The notes under the pieces: generated by a model | What the model was told of the DNA's origin: nothing | Database searches by the model: none | The model's input: the letters and a program-made list of their open reading frames with translations, nothing else | Translations under genes and position numbers: made by a program | NCBI RefSeq assembly: GCF_050003625.1 | Contig: NC_134399.1 | Span: forward strand, 36,968,671-37,032,670 | Length of the DNA stretch: 64,000 nt | Source: Haematobia irritans | Lineage: Eukaryota > Arthropoda > Insecta > Diptera > Muscidae | Direction: 5' to 3' | Part shown: positions 30,675-40,782 of the stretch, in pieces | Position numbering within the stretch: the first letter of the stretch is position 1 | How the letters are laid out: each line of letters opens with the position of its first letter

Positions 30675-32119
30675 TTATGTATGGAACAAAATATCGGCCA
30701 AATGGGCGCCGCGACCTCGGTGGCACACCTACATCCGATGGTCCAAATTTTCGATGACGCTGAGGCATAATGGAGGTTCTATGCCGTTAATGTGCCGAAT
30801 TATCTCATCATTTAGCTCTCGAATTGTTGTTGGCATATCGACGTACACCTTTTCTTTCAAATAACCCCAAAGAAAAAAAGTCCAACGGTGTCAAATCGCA
30901 TGATCTTGGCGGTCAATTGACATCGCCATTACGTGAGATAACATGGCCATTGAATTTGTTGCGCAAAAGAGCCATTGTCTCGTTAGCTGTGTGGCAAGTG
31001 GCACCGTCCTGCTGAAACCACATATCGTCCACATCCTATCTTCCAATTCGGGCCATAAAAAGTTCGTTATCATCTCACGATAGCGAACACCATTCACAGT
31101 AACTGCCTGACCGGCCTCATTTTGGAAAAAATACGGCCCGATGATGCCGCCAGCCCATAAACCGCACCAAACAGTCACTCTTTGTGGGTGCATTGGTTTT
31201 TCGACAATCACTCTTGGATTCTCATTCGCCCAAATGCGGCAATTCTGTTTATTGACGAATCCACTGAGGTGAAAATGTGCCTCATCACTGAAGATGATTT
31301 TCTTCGAAAATTGATCATCCACTGTTGCCATTTCTTGGAACCATTCTGCCCATTCACGACGTTTGGAATGGTCAAGAGGCTTTAGTTGGGAGCCACCGTG
31401 GTGCAATGGTTAGCATGCCCGCCTTGCATACACAAGGTCGTGGGTTCGATTCCTGCTTCGACCGAACACCAAAAAGTTTTTCAGCGGTGGATTATCCCAC
31501 CTCAGTAATGCTGGTGACATTTCTGAGGGTTTCAAAAGCTTCTCTAAGTGGTTTCACTGCAATGTGGAACGCCGTTCGGACTCGGCTATAAAAAGGAGGT
31601 CCCTTGTCATTGAGCTTAACATGGAATCGGGCAGCACTCAGTGATAAGAGAGAAGTTCACCAATGTGGTATGACAATGGATTGAATAGTCTAAGTGAGCC
31701 TGATACATCGGGCTGCCACCTAACCTAAGAGGCTTTAGTTCTTGAGCCAATTGCACCTTGTAATCGTGTAAATGCAAGTCTTTATGCATAATGTTCATCA
31801 ACGACGAGCGTGAGAGGTGCAATTGTTGGGCAAAACGACGAGTTGAGGTGGACGGCTCTTCCACCTCAACACTATCGCGAACAGCAGCAATATTTTCTGC
31901 AGTACGAGCTGTACGAGCATGCACTGGTGTTCTCACATCTTCTACAGACCCGGTTTGCTCGAATTTTTCCACGATTTTTGCGATTGTACGCACATTTGGA
32001 CGATCAAATTGACCAAAAAAAAAATCACGAAGTGCACGATATGCATTTTGATTTGAACGCCCATTTTCATAATAAGTCTGGATAACTTTAACACGTTGTT
32101 GGATTGTGTATCTCTCCAT
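30675..32119 (-). pseudogene. DD41D (rosa-like) transposase, broken
   Basis: ATG at 32119-32117 begins MERYTIQQRVKVIQTYYENG, followed by the paired helix-turn-helix DNA-binding region (SSLMNIMHKDLHLHDYKVQ). The reading is cut at about 31740 by the SINE. It resumes with KRREWAEWFQEM, IIFSDEAHFHLSG (first Asp), WANENPR and VTVWCGLWAGGIIGPYFF. The second Asp is in WFQQDGATCHT and the third in LTPLDFF, and 41 residues separate these two, counting one stop codon. That gives DD41D. Damage includes a frame change near 31035, a TGA in place of Trp near 30915, and a frameshift after LDFF. Confidence 0.85.
31388..31726 (+). mobile_element. SINE-M, reference copy (full-length, plus strand)
   Basis: A 339-bp element with a 14-bp target duplication AAGAGGCTTTAGTT (31374-31387, 31727-31740). 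The head is tRNA-like: A box TGGTGCAATGG at 31399-31409, an anticodon-type stem CCTTG/CAAGG, and B box GGTTCGATTCC at 31443-31453. The two boxes are spaced as in tRNA genes and SINEs. The body has TATAAAAAGGAGGTCCCTTG. From about 31662 the sequence is the LINE-M 3' UTR (ATAGTCTAAGTGAGCCTGAT), ending GGGCTGCCACCTAACCT. It would be transcribed by RNA polymerase III and moved by LINE-M enzymes. That last part is inferred from the shared tail. Confidence 0.92.
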
Positions 32120-32233
32120 GGTTCAAATTGAATAAGTCGGAAATAGAGAAATGTCAAATAAAATTCGGAAAAAACTTGGCGTTTAGGTGTGGTTCACATT
32201 CAACATCGGCCCTTACCATTTAATCACCCTTTA

Positions 32234-32900
32234 TTTGTTTTATTTACTACTCATGTAGTTCAGACTTGGCTACAAGAAGAATTTTATTTATCAATGAGAT
32301 TAATCAGGCTGCACTCATTGATGTGCGAAGAGTTATCTTTAGTTCCCATGGGATGTTCATGATATATTTTTAATTGTTCGAATTTAGTATTCTAATTCTT
32401 AAGCCGGATTGAGAAATATCGCTAGATCGACTTCACGATTTATTCCACTAATGGAACAAAAGCTGTAATCTGTAATTTAATCAGGTTCCAGTCTCATTAC
32501 ATAACTTATTATTTTCGCATGGGAGAGTTATCTTATGAAATGAGGAATTCTTTCTTATTGGCCAAAGAGCCAAGGAATTTCTTATAGACTTAACCGAAAA
32601 CAAAAGATTTTTACCTACCTAGGATTAAATAAAATGGTAATTACATCCGACCAAAGTCAAAAGGGCTGTCCTGTATGATACAGGCACATAGCAGGTAACT
32701 TACCATACAATATGATCATCAATGGTTTACCTATGTGCAAAACAATTTCCAAGTATTTGCAAAACTGTTCTATTCAAGGACTTCCCAGAGAATTATGAAT
32801 GAATAGGAAACCCCCCCCCCTATGGGTGATATTCAGGTAAATCTGAATGAATGAATTTGGTGTGGAATTTCCAAGAAGATTTATGAATGAAAGATTCACA
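32234..32900. other. intergenic DNA upstream of the secreted-protein gene
   Basis: No gene or element is recognised. A C10 run lies at about 32811-32820. Short repeats of GAATGAAT occur just upstream of the promoter (32795-32890). Confidence 0.35.
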
Positions 32901-32913
32901 ATGGTCACAAAGG

Positions 32914-32949
32914 TATAAAAGACCACAGTCCATTTGTATTGGAATCAGT
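32914..32949 (+). promoter_or_regulatory. core promoter: TATA box and initiator
   Basis: TATAAAA at 32914-32920 and the insect initiator TCAGT at 32945-32949 are about 31-33 bases apart, the normal distance. This puts the transcription start near A32947, with a leader of about 42 bases before the ATG. A strong TATA plus initiator is typical of tissue-specific, highly expressed secreted-protein genes. Confidence 0.75.
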
Positions 32950-32988
32950 CAACAAATTGGCATCTACCACCAAAGACAAAGACACAAA

Positions 32989-33147
32989 ATGGCAAATGCA
33001 TTATATTTAATTATTTTTACATCATGGATGATAATTTTAATTATCAACAATTATTCTACTGAAGCCAAAATAATAGATTTCTCCAAGGACATTAAATTAC
33101 AAAAGCATGTGAAAGTGCATCAATGTCGTCACATGTGTTATCTAAAA
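32989..33147 (+). CDS. small secreted cysteine-rich protein, exon 1
   Basis: ATG at 32989 begins 53 codons ending in a GTAAGT donor at 33148. Residues about 4-21 are strongly hydrophobic (ALYLIIFTSWMIILIINN) with no long charged tail, a signal peptide likely cleaved near STEA/KI at 23-27. The mature start is basic (KIIDFSKDIKLQKHVKVHQC) and holds Cys46 and Cys50. The intron to exon 2 is 119 bp with a clean TTTTCAG acceptor. I do not recognise the family. Confidence 0.8.
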
Positions 33148-33266
33148 GTAAGTCCAATAGCAAACAAAAATAAAATTTATGTAAAATGGGCTAATAATAA
33201 AATTTACCCACAGAACCCATAAATCTTCCAGCACAACTAAATTTCCTTATTTCTTCTTCTTTTCAG

Positions 33267-33488
33267 ACTCTTAACAATGGCCAGACCATGGGCGATATTA
33301 GCAAATTGATGAACTTCAATTATTGCAAAGGCATTCCAGATTGTTATATGTGCTATGATTATTGTGAAGTTCTACCAAAATCGGCCATTGATTTGGCTGT
33401 CTCAATGTGTTCCGATCAAGTATATTGTTCCAAAGGTTGCCGCATTGCTTGTGATTATCACAGGGTCTTGCCGACCGCTACACCCTAA
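33267..33488 (+). CDS. small secreted cysteine-rich protein, exon 2
   Basis: 73 codons and a TAA at 33486-33488 complete a 126-residue precursor (about 100 residues mature). The exon carries eight cysteines at residues 73, 79, 82, 86, 101, 107, 111 and 115. With two in exon 1 this makes ten, an even number as expected for disulfides. The spacing is C-x5-C-x2-C-x3-C-x14-C-x5-C-x3-C-x3-C, including YMCYDYC. Frame, splice sites, promoter and poly(A) signal agree, so this is a real gene. The short secreted, Cys-rich design with a TATA promoter suggests a haemolymph, salivary, gut or accessory-gland product. No function can be named from the sequence. Confidence 0.82.
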   Translation, partial: TLNNGQTMGDISKLMNFNYCKGIPDCYMCYDYCEVLPKSAIDLAVSMCSDQVYCSKGCRIACDYHRVLPTATP

Positions 33489-33641
33489 TCTGAACCAGTG
33501 CGTAAAAACCATTTTCATTTGCTTACGAAATTGTCCATCCTAATCTTGTATATATGTGAATAATATTCCTATTTAATTGTATTTATTCATTAATTAATTC
33601 TTATTTATTTTTTAAATTAGTTGATAATTTAATTTATTTGT

Positions 33642-33647
33642 AATAAA
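33642..33647 (+). terminator. poly(A) signal AATAAA
   Basis: AATAAA about 155 bases after the stop codon of the secreted-protein gene, in AT-rich sequence. It gives a short 3' UTR. Confidence 0.7.
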
Positions 33648-33756
33648 ATACATTAAAATTATGACAAAAATTATATGATTTTATTTTTACATCCTCTTTG
33701 AACCTACACAGGAAAATATGGCAAAAATATTACCAATTAAAAAATTGATTGAAGTT

Positions 33757-33872
33757 AGTTAGGGGCATATAGCTTTAGATTATTGGCGGATCTGGGTATT
33801 ATTCGTTAATATGAACTGAATACTCGATGTGAGCCTGAAAAAAACGGGGGCTGCCACTTAAACCTAACCCAT
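33757..33872 (+). mobile_element. LINE-M 3' end, 5'-truncated to about 115 bp
   Basis: It matches LINE-M from GGGGCATATAGCTTTAGATTA (cf. 23675 onward) through a deleted 3' UTR to GAGCCTGAAA, GGGGGCTGCCACTTAAACC and CTAACCC. Extreme 5' truncation is normal for target-primed reverse transcription. Confidence 0.78.
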
Positions 33873-33886
33873 GTTTTTAATTAAAA

Positions 33887-35116
33887 ACAAGTATATACGG
33901 CCGTAAGTTCGGCCAGGCCGAAGCTTATGTACCCTCCATCATGGATTGCGTAGAAACTTCTTCTAAACACTGCCATCCACAATCGAATTACTTAAGTTGC
34001 GGTAACGCTTGCCGATGGCAAGGTATCTTAAAACCTCCTAACACCATCTTCTAAATTGTATGTAAGTCCATACGTGGTATATATTAAATCAAAAAAGATC
34101 GATCCAATACGTATGTAATTCAGTTTGATAAAGTAGACATAAAATTTTGACAACATTTTCTACAGAAATAAAATTTTAACAAAATTTTCTATAGAAATAA
34201 AATTTTCACAAAATTTTCTAAAGAAATAAAAATTTTGACAAAATTTTCTATAGAAAGAACATTTTGACTAATATTTCTACAGAAATAAAATTTTCTATAG
34301 AAATAAAATTTTCACAAAATTTTCTATAGAAATAAAAATTTTCACAAAATTTTCTATAGAAAGAAAATTTTGACAAAAATTTCTACAGCAGTAAAATTGT
34401 AACAAAATTTTCTATAGAAATAAACTTTTGACAAAATTTTCTATAGAAATAAAATCTTGGTAGATTATTTTTGGCTCGAGCGGCAACCATGATTATGAAC
34501 CGAATAAAATTTGAACAAAATTTTCTATAGAAATAAAATTTTGACGATGATGAACATTTCATTATGAACCGAATAAAATTTTGACAAAATTTTCTATAGA
34601 AATAAAATTTTGACAAAATTTTCTATAGAAATAAAATTTTGGTAGATTATTTTTGGTTCTAGTGGCAACCATGATTATGAACCGATATGGACCAATTTTT
34701 GTGTGATTGGACCAATTGTTGTATGGTTGTTAGCGACCATATAATAACACCACGTTCCTAATTTGAACCGGATCGGATGAATTTTGCTCCTCCAAGAGGC
34801 TCCGGAGGTCAAATCTGGAGAACGTTTTATATGGGGGCTATATATAATTATGGACCGATATGGACCAATTCTGGCACGGTTGTTAAAGATCATATACTAA
34901 CACCATGTTCAAAATTACAACCGGATTGGATGAAATTTGCTTCTCTTGGAGACTTCGCAAGCCAAATCTGGGGATCGGCTTATATGGGGGCTATATATAA
35001 TTATGAACCGATGTGGACCAATTTTTGCATGGTAATTAGAGACCATATACTTACACCATGTACCAAATTTCAGCAGGATCGGGTGAAATTTGCTTCTCTT
35101 AGAGGCTCCGAAAGCC

Positions 35117-35118
<2 letters not shown>
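33887..35118 (-). mobile_element. HelA element, copy f, with minisatellite, end lost
   Basis: From the left: ACAAGTATATACGGCCGTAA, the hairpin, TACCCTCCATCATGG, the unique stretch, and a minisatellite (34130-34650) that is broken up by two short repeats of the adjoining module phrase (ATGATTATGAACCGAATAAA). Two to three 152-bp modules follow. It stops at GCTCCGAAAGCCAA, where the palindrome begins. The TATACCCTCC end is absent. Confidence 0.8.
34130..34650. repeat. 29-bp minisatellite, about 13 units, rearranged
   Basis: Units of the HelA minisatellite, interrupted at 34456-34510 and 34555-34580 by copies of the flanking sequence. This pattern is expected from slippage or unequal exchange at the array edge. 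Confidence 0.82.
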
Positions 35119-35346
<228 letters not shown>

Positions 35347-35499
35347 ATAGGTTCAATTAATGTTTTCGTTTATACTGAAAAAAATATTGTCGTGAGGTCA
35401 AAAATTTCATGTCTTTAAAATACGAATGCAAATTTTGCTTAGCATAGAAGACGCCTTTCTCTAATATAATTTTTTTTCCTTGTCCAAAAGTCGATAAAC

Positions 35500-35775
35500 T
35501 TTTCAATGAACCCTGTCAGCATTTCAAAGTTCCATTTCATCCTCATCGGTACCACGGACTCGTAAGTGACACTGCAACAATCGCCAACTGTGTTGGGGGA
35601 AGCATATCAAAAAGGACGAAATGTACATGAAATTTGTCATCACTATTGTTAGAAAAGCCATTTTATATTTTGTGAACCGCCAAGCGCAACTAGCTTGTTA
35701 TAATTTATTTAAATAAAAACGAAAATGAAATGCTGAAAACATAGTTATTACGCTTAAAATTGTGAGTGTGAATGA
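35500..35775. repeat. third copy of the 25.5-26.1 kb dispersed repeat
   Basis: It shares with 25780-26060 the phrases CAGCATTTCAAAGTTCCATT, GGACTCGTAAGTGACACTGC, ACAATCGCCAA, TTTTGTGAA.CGCCAAGCGC and ATAGTTATTACGCTTAAAAT, in the same order and spacing. Confidence 0.65.
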
Positions 35776-35789
35776 AAGAGAATAGTTAG

Positions 35790-36362
35790 TTTTTCAAAAA
35801 TATTTTTATTTTTCAATATAAACTCCTGAAACTTCAACACACTTAGTCCAACGCTTTTCTAGCAATTCTATCGCTTGATTAAAATAGTTTTCCTCAAGGT
35901 CTTCAAATTAGTGGTTTACAACTGTAATTGCATCTTCATTTGAGGTAAAACTCTTGCCAGCAAGGATTTTTTTTAGATTTGGGAACAAGTAAAAGTCACT
36001 GGGAACTAAATCAGGAGAATAAGGTGGGTGGTCAAGCAACTCGTACTTTAATTCGTTGATTTTAGCCATTGTTAAAACACTCTTGTGCGCTGGTGCTTTG
36101 TCTTGATGAAAAATTATTTTTTTGTGTTGTAAGCCTGGACGTTTTTCTCCAAGTTCTACATTTAATTGAACCAAAAGTTTGCAATAGTACTCTGAATTTA
36201 TTGTCTTGCCCTTTCGCAGATAGTCGATCAATAAAATACCTTTAAAGTCCCAAAAAATCCTTGCCATAACCTTACCAGCCGATTGAATTGTTTTTGCCTT
36301 CTTTGGGGCACTTCCTCCAGCTTCAGTCCATTGTTTGGATTGTTCTTTTGTCTCAACAGTTA
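35790..36362 (-). pseudogene. mariner (DD34D) transposase, C-terminal half
   Basis: The minus strand reads KEQSKQWTEAGGSAPKKAK, then KVMARIFWDFKGILLIDYL, then IIFHQDKAPAHKS (second Asp), PPYSPDLVPSDFYLF (third Asp) and the C-terminus LLEKRW near 35850. 34 residues separate the two Asp residues, so this is a true mariner. It differs from the Himar1-like copies. TAA falls in the last third (after TVVNH) and the N-terminal half is absent. A Himar1-like element begins at its broken end (36363). Confidence 0.82.
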
Positions 36363-36445
36363 ACAGGTTGGCTGATAAGTCCCCGGTCTGACATATAAAT
36401 GGCGTCGCTAGTATTAAATGCATATTATTTTTATATAGTACCAAC

Positions 36446-37125
36446 TAGAGGTCTGCATCGAATAACTTTTCACTACATGTATGCAATTCGCTGTCGAATA
36501 TAGTACATACTCTGTCTTTCTCTCAGAGCGCAAGTAGTGAAGTGAAGAGAACACTTGCTTGTCAAATACCACCAAGTACTTATCCGAAACAATATGTGTT
36601 CCGAAAAAAAGGAACAATAAAAATGTAAGTACTTGAGAAAAAGTACAACATGGATTCTCTTCACTTCACGTGGTACCACAAGTATTGCTCAGTTATATGC
36701 GAAGCAAAACTTTCCATTATTATTAATCATAGATATGTATGTATGTCACATATTTCATACATTTATGTATGTCACACACTTACCTTAACGTTTGCCGTTC
36801 TTTATATCAATCCGAAAACATATACTATGGAGAGTAACTGTTTTCTTGTATTTCTGAAACTGCACGTGGTACATGGAGTACTCTATGAAGTTTTGTTCTC
36901 GCAATATACTCGACGTGATCACTCTGAGTACACTTCAATAAGAGAGAAAGAGGAATATGTGTTTGTTGGTAGTGAAGACATCAGAGTAGCAACAAGAAGG
37001 TACTCGTGGCTTTTGGTGTTCATTAAAATGTGTACCAATTGTTTTGCGACTCTCTCAAATATATGTACTCATTTAGCAAGTACACGTGTACTCTGCATTT
37101 ATAAATGGAATTGTGCAGACCTCTA
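36446..37125. mobile_element. 680-bp non-autonomous hAT element
   Basis: The ends TAGAGGTCTGCA (36446-36457) and TGCAGACCTCTA (37114-37125) are exact complements. They are flanked by an exact 8-bp duplication GTACCAAC (36438-36445 and 37126-37133). An 8-bp duplication and an AGAGGTCTGCA-type end are the marks of hAT elements. There is no transposase; the internal frames show no hAT motif. It interrupts the leader of the Himar1-like copy, which reads on smoothly if it is removed. Confidence 0.92.
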
Positions 37126-37229
37126 GTACCAACCTTCAAATGATTCGTGGCAAAATTTGACGTCTGTAAGTCAATTAGTTTGTGAGATAGAGCGTCTTTT
37201 GTGAGGCAACTTTTGTTATTGTGAAAAAA

Positions 37230-38240
37230 ATGGAAAAAAAAGGAATTTCGTGTTTTGATAAAGTACTGTTTTCTGAAGGGAAAAAATACGGTGGAAGCAA
37301 AAACTTGGCTTGGTAATGAGTTTCTGGAAATTAACAATAATTGATTTGTATGCAAAATTCAAGCGTGGTGAAATGAGCACGGAGGACGGTGAACGCAGTG
37401 GACGCCCGACAGAGGTGGTTACCGACGAAAACATCAAAAAATCCACAAAATAATTTTGAATGACCGTAAAATGAAGTTGATCGAGATAGCAGAGGCCTTA
37501 AAGATATCAAAGGAACGTGTTTGTCATATCATTTATCAATATTTGGATATGCGGAAGCTTTGTGCAAAATGGGTGCAGCGCGAGCTCACATTTGACCAAA
37601 AGCAATAACGTGTTGATGATTCTGAGCGGTGTTTGCAGCTGTTAACAAGTAATACACCCGAGTTTTTCCGTCGATATGTGACAATGGATGAAACATGACA
37701 CCAATCGACAGTCGGCTGAGTGGACAGCGACCGGTGAACCGTCTCCGAAGCGTGGAAAGACTCAAAAGTCCGCTGGCAAAGTAATGGCCTTGGTTTTTTG
37801 GGATGCGCATGGAATAATTTTTATCGATTATCTTGAGAAGGGAAAACCCATCAACAGTGACTATTATATGGCGTTATTGGAGCGTTTGAAGGTCGAAATC
37901 GCTGCAAAACGGGCCCATATGAAGAAGAAAAGTGTTGTTCCACCAACACAACGCTCCGTGCCACAAGTCATTGAGAACGATGGCAAAAATTCATGAATTG
38001 GGCTTCGAATTGCTTCCCCACCCACCGTATTCTCCAGATCTGGCCCCCAGCGACTTTTCTTGTTCTCAGACCTCAAAAGAATGCTCGCAGGGAAAAAAAT
38101 TTGGCTGCAATGAAGAGGTGATCGCCGAAACTGAGGCCTATTTTGAGGCAAACCCGAAGGAGTACTACCAAAATGGTATCAAAAAATTGGAAGGTCGTTA
38201 TAATCGTTGTATCGCTCTTGAAGGGAACTATGTTGAATAA
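37230..38240 (+). pseudogene. Himar1-like transposase, copy 1, several frameshifts
   Basis: ATG at 37230. Recognisable pieces are KKYGGSKNLAW-type N-terminus (shifted), AKFKRGEMSTEDGERSGRP at about 37350-37410, RKMKLIEIAEALKISKERV (helix-turn-helix), a TAA replacing a Gln codon near 37605, then TMDET with the first Asp. The next ten or so residues are deleted. SAGKVMALVFWDAHGIIFID follows, then the second Asp region (shifted near 37935), HPPYSPDLAPSDF (third Asp) and the normal C-terminus GRYNRCIALEGNYVE with TAA at 38238. It cannot make an active enzyme. Confidence 0.88.
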
Positions 38241-38390
38241 TAAAAACGAATTTTGACAAAAAAAAAATGTGTTTTTCTTTGTTAGATCGGGGACTTACCA
38301 ACCTGTTGTTTTTTTCAATTTATGATTTCTCTGGTTCGATTTCAACCTAATTAGAGACACTTTACACTATCAATAAAATAAAATTTAGAA

Positions 38391-38515
38391 ATCAGGGTAA
38401 AATTCTGGCTTCTTGGGCCATATAAGCATTATTTTTTAATGACACCATGTGTGTAATTCGTCTCCTGGGTGTTGCAAACATATGCATACCTGCATATGTA
38501 TAATACCCTGTTCCA
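38391..38515 (-). mobile_element. HelB fragment
   Basis: It matches HelB at 17645-17665 and 17885-17975 with an internal deletion: AAATTCTGGCTTC, GGCCATATAAG, GACACCATGTGTG, CTGGGTGTTGCAAACATATG and AATACCCTGTTCCA. The right flank (38520-38660) resembles the flank of the fragment at 27870. Confidence 0.65.
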
Positions 38516-38519
38516 AAGA

Positions 38520-38990
38520 GGTTATTGGTATAAACAATATTCCTCTCATGATCCGTAAAATAACTGGAACTTAAGCTTAATTTAATTGATTTTTTCAATG
38601 TTGAGATCCTGTCATAAAAACTTAAAATATTCTCATTTTGATACATCTTTATTTCTTCAATTTATTTTCTTAAGAATTGAGTTGATATCTGAGAAACGTT
38701 CATATTTAGGACACAATAACTCTATATAGAGTAAATGTGATGAAAAAGTATCAAATGGCTCGCGGTCGTGCCACGGTTCTTTTGGCAGTCGAAAAGTATC
38801 AAAAAACGCACAAAAGTGCCAACTTTATCAACCCTGAACCCGCTACAACGAGGGGTTTTCAAAAGGAACTATTTCGTTTGATTCATAGTGGTAAGAATTT
38901 AAGATTAGGCCCGTCCAAACTTACGTATTCTATATTTTTGTGGCTCATATACTCTATCCCTAGCACAATATTGTAGCTTTAGATCTCCAA
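38520..38990. other. intergenic DNA, old repeat pieces
   Basis: 38787-38840 (TATCAAAAAACGCACAAAAG and onward) recurs at about 30420-30470. A 79-codon frame across it (38737-38976) contains this repeat and has no other support, so I do not call a gene. Confidence 0.35.
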
Positions 38991-40563
38991 AACTTTTTTC
39001 TATTGCAATAATTTTTATTTTATATTTTGTAAATATTGTTGTTTTTTTTTTTTTGTTTTTATTGTAATAAACCAAATTGATAGCCTTCGATGTTTTACAT
39101 AGTTTTTTTTGTTTATTTCGGGTGGTTTTCTTTGCATTTGTAAATGTTCAAAATATTACGTTGCACTTCTTCTATATATGTGGGTCAATTTTGAGTAGAG
39201 TCGTATGCAGATTCCTTAGTGGTTGTTGTTGTTATTAAATGTTTTGTTTATTTTTTGTTTTTTGCTTATTATCGTAATAAAATAATGTACTCTCTCTTTA
39301 ATAGTAAAATTGTATAGTATCAAGTAATAATAGTAGTATTACAATAATTTATACGTTTTTTTTTTGTTTTGTTTCTTTTGTTTTTTATGCCTTATTTTTA
39401 TAAAAAATTTTATATAATTAAATGATAATAATGTTGTTGTTGTTGTTTATTTGAAACGAAAATAAAAAAATCAATAAAAAATATAAATTATGGGCGGGGG
39501 TGTTGTGTGTGACAATAAAAATAGAATAAATTAATAATTAATTTAACAAAAATTAATATAATAAAACAATAATAATAAAAAAATGCAAACTAAAAATCTT
39601 TAAAAAAAAGAAATAATATAATAAAATATCAAATAAAAATAATATTTTTTTATTATACTCTTAGTACAATCCATTCATCTCAGATGAACTGTGACAATAA
39701 AAATATATAGTGTTTAGTGTTTATTTAAGAGAAAAAAATCTAATAATTCTTCGAGTTTTTGTTGTTGTTTTGGTAGTAAAGTGATGGAGAGAAAATGGTG
39801 ATTGGATGTTTCCTAAAAATTAAACTCTCTCTGATATTTTTATGGCATTTTTATGTTACGATCGTTCAGTGGATATCCAATCAAAAAACCTTCCATTTTT
39901 TCCATCTTTCTTGATCAGCTTTCTACTACTAGAATAGCTATCACCACGATCGCTTTTGTTTATCTTCTCACTGAGGGATGTGTTAAAGTCCTCTCTCAAA
40001 AACTCCCTTTGGATGTGGTTCCTCATAATTTTGATATGCCTAATTTTTGTTTTTTTTTTGAGATTTTCGGACGGCGTATCTCTCACAGATTCACAGTTCA
40101 AAATTCTATCGTTGATTTTTTTTTGATAAGCTTGAGTGAGGGTATGCATTATGCGTTTGTATGGGTGTGTTTTTTATGTATAGATGTGTGGTGTTAATAA
40201 TTGGCCTGGGATTTTGCGATTCTTGTGTTAGTTATCTTTCTCGAACTTTATTGCAGGCGGGCGGGTGGTCGATCGCTTGGTCAGATTAGTATGAAAGTGA
40301 ATGAATTGAATTATTCAGTGATTCATTTTTAATCAACTTAAGACGTATTGCGAATGGAGTTGGATTGAAGATTTTATTATATTTTTTTTATCCGATCTAT
40401 GATGTTGATAATCTCTCACTCTTAAAATTTCTTCAATTTTTGTTTTGTTTTGTTTGTTTTTTATTACTTAAAATGATTTAGAATAGACGAGTTGTTTGTT
40501 TGAGTTGGTTTTTTTTGTTGTTGTCGTAAAACTAACAATTTGTGGCACATAAGCTCATTTGAT
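38991..40563 (-). other. presumed Actn 3' UTR and downstream region
   Basis: Very T-rich on the plus strand (A-rich in the transcript sense), with GTT repeats near 39430 and many TTTATT words that are AATAAA on the minus strand. Which one ends the mRNA cannot be decided. Two overlapping frames at 39850-40200 on opposite strands have no recognisable content. Confidence 0.45.
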
Positions 40564-40722
40564 TTACAAATCGGTTTCACCGTACAGAGCTGTACTGAAG
40601 GACATGTAGTCAAGGGCTCCGGGAACACCATTGGGGCCTTTGTATGGTGGCATACGTTGGATACAGTATTCAGCTTGATCTGGGGGCAATTCACGACGCA
40701 ATTCATCGGGCAAGATATATGG
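40564..40722 (-). CDS. Actn: alpha-actinin, last coding exon
   Basis: This encodes the last 52 residues and the TAA stop (40566-40564). It begins [20 protein letters not shown] and ends TALYGETDL, the conserved C-terminus of alpha-actinin. The part forms the second EF-hand pair that binds the titin-type partner helix in muscle and the neighbouring monomer. The acceptor is CAAAATTTCAG. It joins in phase 0 to the exon ending ...ILAADK across a 60-bp intron (40723-40782). Confidence 0.96.
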   Translation of the reverse strand, partial: PYILPDELRRELPPDQAEYCIQRMPPYKGPNGVPGALDYMSFSTALYGETDL

Positions 40723-40782
40723 CTGAAATTTTGAAAAGAAAATTAAATCTTTACTCTACGCCCGGGGGGCCATGAAACCTAC

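Larger units (their letters stand above)
30560..32231 (-). mobile_element. Tc1/mariner-type element of the DD41D class, split by a SINE
   Basis: The right end in plus orientation reads ACCATTTAATCACCCTT, followed by TA (32232-32233). The left end near 30560-30600 is degraded: only AAGGGCC.AT and neighbouring words are recognisable as its complement. The single transposase gene is on the minus strand. SINE-M (31388-31726) lies inside the coding region. Confidence 0.82.
36363..38306 (+). mobile_element. Himar1-like mariner, copy 1 (split by a hAT element)
   Basis: The left end ACAGGTTGGCTGATAAGTCC follows TA. The right end GGGGACTTACCAACCTGT is its complement with a short deletion, but TG rather than TA follows. 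The first 80 bases and the rest of the leader are separated by a 680-bp hAT element. Without that the element is about 1.26 kb. From memory the end sequence and the protein are those of the Himar1 (irritans subfamily) group. Confidence 0.88.

Noticed and set aside
31388..31460. A functional tRNA gene
   Set aside because: A and B boxes are present, but the acceptor stem does not close and the sequence continues into a SINE body with target duplications.
36650..37126. A 158-codon plus-strand frame inside the hAT element
   Set aside because: It has no hAT transposase motif (no BED finger, no dimerisation domain) and the element is only 680 bp, so it is non-autonomous.
39853..40197. Opposing 114- and 97-codon frames downstream of Actn
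   Set aside because: No recognisable domain, low-complexity composition, and position in the presumed Actn 3' UTR.
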